From Tetrapisispora phaffii CBS 4417 (Eukaryota > Ascomycota > Saccharomycetes > Saccharomycetales > Saccharomycetaceae), in assembly GCF_000236905.1 (NCBI RefSeq), contig NC_016524.1, positions 310,001 to 374,000 on the forward strand: DNA of 64,000 nt, written 5' to 3'. Of the stretch, positions 59,068 to 64,000 are shown in pieces. Both the position numbers and the translations under genes were made by a program. Position 1 is the first letter of the stretch; the number at the start of each line of letters is the position of its first letter. The notes under the pieces are model-generated. The model saw only the letters and a list, made by a program, of their open reading frames with translations. It searched no databases and was not told the DNA's origin.

Positions 59068-60321
59068 ATGTCATCAATTCCCGTAAGTGCTGAGAACACT
59101 AGTCAAATAGTAGGTATTTCTAATTTGCCTAATCAACGTTATAAGATTGTAAATGAACATGGTGGTCATTTTACTATGATGGTTTGTGGTGAAAGTGGTT
59201 TAGGTAAGACCACCTTTGTTAATACATTATTCCAAACTACTTTAAAACATTGTGTACAACGTCCTACATCTTCTTCCAACACTACCTCAAGTAGAAAGAC
59301 CGTTGAAATTGACGTTATTCGTGCAGTTCTAGAAGAAAAAAACTTCAAATTAAGAGTAAATGTTATCGATACTCCAGGCTTTGGTGATAATGTTAACAAT
59401 AATAAGGCATGGCAGAGAATCATTGATTTCTTAGATGACCAACATGATTCTTACATGAGACAAGAACAGCAACCATATCGTGATATCAAATTCGATTTGA
59501 GGGTTCATGTCGTGTTGTATTTTATAAAACCAACTGGTCACGGTCTAAAGCCATTAGATATCGAAACTATGAAAAAGATTGCTACAAGAGCTAATCTTAT
59601 TCCAGTCATTGCCAAGTCTGATACTTTAACTCAACAAGAACTAAATACCTTTAAACTAAGAATAAGACAAGTTATTGAAGCTCAGGATATAAAAATTTTT
59701 ACCCCACCAATTGATGAAAATGTTATGGGTAGTTCCGGTAACCCTATTGCTGATGCAAACACTGATGAAAATTCTGTAGCTTTCAACAATACTGCTGCAA
59801 TGGAACATGCCCGTCAATTGATTGAGTCCATGCCATTCGCTGTTGTTGGTTCAGAACATAAATTTACAAACGCACAAGGCACTGAAGTTATTGCTAGAAA
59901 ATACCCATGGGGTCTTGTAGAAGTCGAAAATGACGCTCATTGTGATTTCCGTAAACTAAGAAGTTTATTGTTAAGAACCAATTTACTTGATTTGATTTTA
60001 TCAACCGAAGATATCCATTATGAATCATACAGAGCATTAAGATTGGGTGGTAGCAAACAAGAAGAGACAGACAACTCATCTGTTCCAATTCCAACTCCAG
60101 CAAGGAAACTACTTTCAAGCAATCCTAAGTACAAAGAAGAAGAAAATGCATTAAAGAAATACTTTACTGAACAAGTCAAGGCCGAAGAACAAAGATTTAG
60201 ACAATGGGAACAAAATATTGTTAATGAAAGATTAAGACTAAATTCTGATCTGAAGGATATCCAAGATAAGGTGAAGAAATTAGAAGACCAAGTAAGAAAC
60301 TTACAACTAAAAAAATATTAG
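59068..60321 (+). CDS. CDC12: Septin Cdc12
   Basis: The 417-residue protein is a septin GTPase of the bud-neck ring. The P-loop GESGLGKTTFVNTLF lies near residues 41-55, followed by DTPGFGD near 100 and the specificity motif AKSD near 190. The septin unique element (WGLVEVENDAHCDFRKLRSLLLRTNLLDLI) is intact. A coiled coil occupies about 365-415. The start VGISNLPNQRYKIVNEHGG is nearly identical to S. cerevisiae Cdc12 and rules out Cdc3, Cdc10 and Cdc11. Length fits YHR107C (407). Confidence 0.97.
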   Translation: MSSIPVSAENTSQIVGISNLPNQRYKIVNEHGGHFTMMVCGESGLGKTTFVNTLFQTTLKHCVQRPTSSSNTTSSRKTVEIDVIRAVLEEKNFKLRVNVIDTPGFGDNVNNNKAWQRIIDFLDDQHDSYMRQEQQPYRDIKFDLRVHVVLYFIKPTGHGLKPLDIETMKKIATRANLIPVIAKSDTLTQQELNTFKLRIRQVIEAQDIKIFTPPIDENVMGSSGNPIADANTDENSVAFNNTAAMEHARQLIESMPFAVVGSEHKFTNAQGTEVIARKYPWGLVEVENDAHCDFRKLRSLLLRTNLLDLILSTEDIHYESYRALRLGGSKQEETDNSSVPIPTPARKLLSSNPKYKEEENALKKYFTEQVKAEEQRFRQWEQNIVNERLRLNSDLKDIQDKVKKLEDQVRNLQLKKY

Positions 60322-60630
60322 ACAATGATTTAATACCCTATTAACAAAAGGGTCAGGAATTTTTACCAAAATAGAAATAGTCATTTTAGAAATTTAAGCA
60401 AAGGAGACCTTCTATTTATATTATATAAGTATACAATTGAAAATTGAATTTTTGATAAATATAATTCATATTAACATTATCATTAATTATTGTTTATACT
60501 TACGGACTATAAATTTTTATTATTCAAGAAACGCCACCAGTCACGCAAGAGTAGTCACAGCTGCATTCTGTAAATTTACTTAAACTTTTCTGATTGAAAT
60601 ATAGTATAATTACTAACTTGAATAGAATGA
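60322..60630. other. Convergent intergenic region CDC12/TRR
   Basis: AT-rich 3' spacer; nothing distinct. Confidence 0.4.
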
Positions 60631-61683
60631 TTAGTCATATAGTTCTTGTAAATACTTCTCAGCATCTAGACCAGCCATACAACCTGAACCTGCGGATGTA
60701 ATAGCTTGTCTATATCTTGAATCTTGAACATCACCGGCAGCAAAGACACCTTTAACAGATGTTAAAGAAGTTCCTGGGACAGTCTTGATGTAACCAACTT
60801 CGTCTTGGTCGACTTGGCCCTTGACGATAGCTGTGGCTGGGGTGTGACCAATGGCGTAGAATAAACCATTGACAGGTAAATCGGAATTAGTATTTTCCTT
60901 GTTATTGAAAATAGCTAATGATTGCAGTAATTTACCGTCACCTTTAGCTTCCTTCAATTCAGTGTTATATAAGATATCTATCTTTGGGTTCTTTTCAACT
61001 CTTCTTTGCATGATAGTAGAAGCTCTTAAATGATCTTTTCTTACTAATAAGAAAATTTTTGAACCATATTTGGTTAAAAATTCAGCTTCTTCACAAGCAG
61101 AATCACCGCCACCAACAACAGCTAATGGTTTATTTCTAAAGATTGGAACAGCACCGTCACAGACGGCACAGGCTGAGATTCCCTTTTGCCAGTAAGTGTC
61201 TTCACCTGGAACATGCATTCTTTTAGCAGAAGCTCCAGTAGCAATAATCAATGCATCTGTGGTAATTGGGTCGGCATCTTCGTTAAATTCTGTCCATAAT
61301 TTGAATGGCCTGGATGATAAGTCAACCTTCGAAATAGTCTCCGTAATAACAGTTGTACCAAACTTTATGGACTGTTGTTTCATTCTTTCAACTAACTCAC
61401 TACCATCTAAACCATCTGGAAAACCTGGGAAATTTTCAATTTCAGTAGTTGTAGTCAATTGGCCACCAGCAGCAATACCGTTGGCAAACATACCTTCGTA
61501 TAACGTTGGTGGGTACTCAGCTCTAGCCAAGTAGATAGCAGCAGTATGTGCAGCTGGACCAGAACCGATGATAGTCACTTTATTGTGAACCATTTTTTTC
61601 AATACTTCATTCGAAGTAGCTGAGTTTTGCGGACTAGAATAGGTAAGACCCTTTCTTAGTAATATATTTCCTAGCATGGACAT
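60631..61683 (-). CDS. TRR2: Thioredoxin reductase, with an N-terminal extension
   Basis: The 350-residue protein is a low-molecular-weight flavoprotein that reduces thioredoxin with NADPH. The FAD motif [19 protein letters not shown], the redox centre ACAVCDGA (near residues 172-175) and the NADPH motif [12 protein letters not shown] are intact. The first 30 residues are basic and Ser-rich, fitting a mitochondrial presequence. An ATG at codon 31 (61593) begins [12 protein letters not shown], the exact start of cytosolic Trr1. The locus is that of YHR106W (TRR2). TRR1 and TRR2 are duplicates. Confidence 0.93.
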   Translation of the reverse strand: MSMLGNILLRKGLTYSSPQNSATSNEVLKKMVHNKVTIIGSGPAAHTAAIYLARAEYPPTLYEGMFANGIAAGGQLTTTTEIENFPGFPDGLDGSELVERMKQQSIKFGTTVITETISKVDLSSRPFKLWTEFNEDADPITTDALIIATGASAKRMHVPGEDTYWQKGISACAVCDGAVPIFRNKPLAVVGGGDSACEEAEFLTKYGSKIFLLVRKDHLRASTIMQRRVEKNPKIDILYNTELKEAKGDGKLLQSLAIFNNKENTNSDLPVNGLFYAIGHTPATAIVKGQVDQDEVGYIKTVPGTSLTSVKGVFAAGDVQDSRYRQAITSAGSGCMAGLDAEKYLQELYD

Positions 61684-62161
61684 GATTTATTGTGGAGGAC
61701 AACAAATCAAAAGAACACGCTTGTGTTATCATAAATGACCAAAATCGAAAATTCAATTGATACAACTTAAGAAATTTGATATATGGTGAACGATCTCAAA
61801 TCTGGCTCTTTAAATATTCCAGATAGAATCTATTCGATTTTTCACACATTCTGATATTCCCTCATCGCTGAACACTAGAAATTAAAAACACCACACTTTG
61901 AATAATAATGTTTTACTGAGAGTCCGGGTATAAAAGTGCGAGTTTCATAAGCCCATTGCGAGGTCAACATCAATGGTTACCTTGTGATGGTTCGAGTATG
62001 ATATTGAAACTTAACAGTCTAGAGTACTCCTGATTGAGATACTATAAATGATAATCAGATAAAAGACCTTTTAGTTTCAGATTCTGATGCGTTTAAAAGT
62101 CGATCTCTTTTGTGACTTGCAAATACCAGCTTGTAGAGAGTCGTCACTAAGACGAGTTCAT
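61684..62161. other. Upstream region of the thioredoxin reductase gene
   Basis: About 480 bases between the TRR start and the YPT35 stop, both on the minus strand. I could not identify a full Yap1 or Skn7 site. Confidence 0.4.
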
Positions 62162-62659
62162 TTACAAGTTTAGGAACTCGTATATAATTTCTTTGTTTTG
62201 TTTTAGTATTCTCGAATCACATATAATGTAGTTGATGAAATATTCTAGTCCTTGTTGCCTTTTATTTAACCAGTTTGGGTTTAAATTATACGATACATAT
62301 TGCCATTTATTGTACCATGGAACACTAGGGGGCAGTTCAGGTAGATTAAATTTCAGTGGTACATCTTTCTTCTTGTTATCAGCTATAATTTTATCTCTTA
62401 AAGTCTTAAAATCACTGAACCTTTTATACTTATATAATTCCAATTTTTTCTCTATATTTTCACGTCTTCTCAACAACACAACGGTTAGTTTCCAAACAAC
62501 AATTTCATTCTCGATTATGTTATAATCACTAACAATAACTTTATGTATACCCGTAATTTCATCACTACCATTATTTTTATTCAATACTACCTCCAAATCA
62601 TCATTCTCTTCATCGATTAAATTGATAGGTTCAGGCGTTACAGATTTTAGGTTATTCAT
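62162..62659 (-). CDS. YPT35: PX-domain endosomal protein Ypt35
   Basis: The 165-residue protein is mostly a PX domain, which binds phosphatidylinositol 3-phosphate. The domain is visible from the strand VVWKLTVVLLRRREN through the basic pair of KYKRFSDFKTLRDKI and the proline loop LPELPPSVP to the final helices. Ypt35 is an adaptor that recruits the lipid transfer protein Vps13 to endosomes and the vacuole. The N-terminal tail is short, so the protein is smaller than YHR105W (214). The Vps13-binding PxP-type motif may be in the first 40 residues (VTPEPINLIDEE). Position between TRR2 and GRE3 matches S. cerevisiae. Confidence 0.9.
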   Translation of the reverse strand: MNNLKSVTPEPINLIDEENDDLEVVLNKNNGSDEITGIHKVIVSDYNIIENEIVVWKLTVVLLRRRENIEKKLELYKYKRFSDFKTLRDKIIADNKKKDVPLKFNLPELPPSVPWYNKWQYVSYNLNPNWLNKRQQGLEYFINYIICDSRILKQNKEIIYEFLNL

Positions 62660-63073
62660 CCTGCTTTTCGCCTACTGTAACAGTATATTATATATCTGTT
62701 AAAATATTAAACGAATAATACAATGACACTGTCACTATTTAATTCTGAATGATTAAGATTCCCCATTTGCATCTTTAAATCTATTACAGGTTCTTTGACA
62801 CATTCGATGCCTCCTTTAACTTACAACTATTTTATATTTCCATCAAGCCCAGTTAATAATACTGGCGCCTCGCACTCAGTAGAAACAACATAATAATATC
62901 ATAAGTAATATCAACGTTTAAGGAAAAAGCTATTAATAGTTTTGGGATAACTAAAAGATCTATATAGCAAAGTATCAATTTAGGTAAATGACCATCTACA
63001 TATTAATATGAATTGTATAAAAAAGGTCTTACTTTTATCCCCCATAACCTAAGAGTGATGCTAAATTGTCCGC
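62660..63073. other. Intergenic YPT35/GRE3
   Basis: AT-rich DNA between two genes on the minus strand, holding the YPT35 promoter and the GRE3 3' region; nothing distinct. Confidence 0.4.
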
Positions 63074-64000
63074 TTAGGCAAATATTGGGAATTTCATGTT
63101 GTTCCAGTCCCATGGGTCATTAAATCTCAAACCAATGTTCAAGTCAGAGATAGTACTCAATTCTTGTTCTGATAAAGTTAACTTTTCATCAATTAATAAG
63201 TTTTCCAATAGTCTTTCCTTCTTGGAAGACTTTGGAATAATAGCAATACCTCTCTGTGTAGCCCATCTCAATAACACTTGTGAAGGTTCAACGGAGTGAT
63301 TAGTGGCAATGCTTTTGATAACTTCGTGTTCGAATAACACTTTGGCATCTAAAGCTTTTTGAACATTCAATTCCAAGAAGGATTGAGGACCAAAGGAGGA
63401 GTAAGCTACCACTTGAATATCATTTAATTTACAGTATTCAATCAAATGAGGTTGAGTCAAATATGGATGGTGTTCAATTTGCAAACATGTTGGCTTTATT
63501 TTACAACTACGCAATAAGTCTTGAATTAAGGCACCGTTAAAGTTCGAGATACCAATAGACTTAATTAATCCATCTGTAGCCAACTGCTCCATGGCCCTAT
63601 AAGTATCAATCAATGGCACAACTTCTTCGGAAATGATACCTTTTTCTGCATCTTCTTTACCAGTATAGAAACCTGCTGGATATTTTTCTTCAAATGGAAC
63701 AAATTTGAAAGCAATAGGGAAATGAATGTAGTACAAATCCAAATAATCTAGTTTCATATCACTTAAAGTTCTCTGTAAAGCCATTTTCACATGTTTAGGA
63801 TCGTGATAAGAGTTCCATAATTTAGAGATGACAAACAATTCCTCTCTCTTTACAATACCTTCACTGATAGCTTGGTTGATACCTTCACCTACTTCCTTTT
63901 CATTACCATAATCTTGAGCACCATCGAAAGCTCTATAACCCAATTTTATAGCTTCATAAACTTGAGCTGCACAAGTATCATTAGGAATTTTCCAACAACC
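63074..64000 (-). CDS. GRE3: Aldose reductase Gre3, 5' end cut by the window edge
   Basis: The frame stays open to the right edge, so the start lies beyond 64000; 308 residues are present, and about 18-20 N-terminal residues are missing. Gre3 is an NADPH-dependent aldo-keto reductase acting on methylglyoxal and xylose. The catalytic Asp and Tyr are in [10 protein letters not shown], Lys in VISKLWN and His in YYIHFPIAF. The cofactor motif [14 protein letters not shown] is present, and the end matches the S. cerevisiae C-terminus (NDPWDW...KFPIFA against ...KFPTFA). The gene order CTM1-CDC12-TRR2-YPT35-GRE3 equals YHR109W-YHR104W. Confidence 0.95.
   Translation of the reverse strand, partial: GCWKIPNDTCAAQVYEAIKLGYRAFDGAQDYGNEKEVGEGINQAISEGIVKREELFVISKLWNSYHDPKHVKMALQRTLSDMKLDYLDLYYIHFPIAFKFVPFEEKYPAGFYTGKEDAEKGIISEEVVPLIDTYRAMEQLATDGLIKSIGISNFNGALIQDLLRSCKIKPTCLQIEHHPYLTQPHLIEYCKLNDIQVVAYSSFGPQSFLELNVQKALDAKVLFEHEVIKSIATNHSVEPSQVLLRWATQRGIAIIPKSSKKERLLENLLIDEKLTLSEQELSTISDLNIGLRFNDPWDWNNMKFPIFA

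Overview
The window comes from a budding yeast of the Saccharomycetaceae. Non-coding DNA is AT-rich, introns are few and carry GTATGT and CTAAC-type signals, and almost every gene has a clear Saccharomyces cerevisiae counterpart. From the left edge to about 55.5 kb the order interleaves the two duplicated S. cerevisiae regions around YOR119-YOR133 and YDR363-YDR385. Several expected members (VPS17, RPP2B, ADE2, AFI1, ATP17, VPS74, XRS2, ESF1, RTC5, RPT5) are absent. Interleaving with independent losses fits a post-whole-genome-duplication lineage other than Saccharomyces; a Vanderwaltozyma/Tetrapisispora-like species is a guess from composition. From 55.8 kb to the end the order matches YHR109W-YHR104W, so a rearrangement junction lies between ESC2 and CTM1.

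Layout: 1-3.5 kb holds the start of the EF-2 gene, an 816-base assembly gap, a TA repeat and an unexplained GC-rich island without a gene. 3.5-12 kb holds a HAD hydrolase, ATO3, tRNA-Asp with a solo LTR, NKP1, ORT1 and a spliced COI1-like gene. 12-24 kb holds YRA1 (very long intron), ARO10, SDH6, an RGA1/2-type RhoGAP and LSM6. 24-38 kb holds ARH1, IAH1, BCS1, WIP1, PHO92, CAT5/COQ7, FRQ1 and UBP2. 38-52 kb holds CTS2, LEO1, PFY1, a divergent Sam50-family protein, GCY1, KEI1, RIO1, CDC40 and SEM1. 52-54 kb holds tRNA-Lys and nested LTRs. 54-64 kb holds ESC2, CTM1, CDC12, a thioredoxin reductase, YPT35 and GRE3 (cut by the right edge).

Most genes are housekeeping: translation, mRNA export and splicing, mitochondrial biogenesis (SDH6, ARH1, BCS1, CAT5, ORT1, Sam50-like), kinetochore (NKP1, WIP1), septin and Cdc42 control (CDC12, RGA) and proteasome (SEM1). 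Several promoters carry recognisable sites that match the gene's known control: an Aro80-type CCG-N7-CCG cluster before ARO10, a Gal4-type CGG-N11-CCG before GCY1, a PACE variant before SEM1, Reb1 and Abf1 sites before PFY1, and MCB elements before NKP1 and WIP1.

The best leads are the GC-rich island at 2.0-3.2 kb, the divergent Sam50-like protein that lacks the IRGF motif, the 1.57 kb YRA1 intron with an off-consensus branch point, the nested LTR composite whose LTRs encode the start of gag, and the conserved regulatory sites. I found no clearly new multi-gene system.
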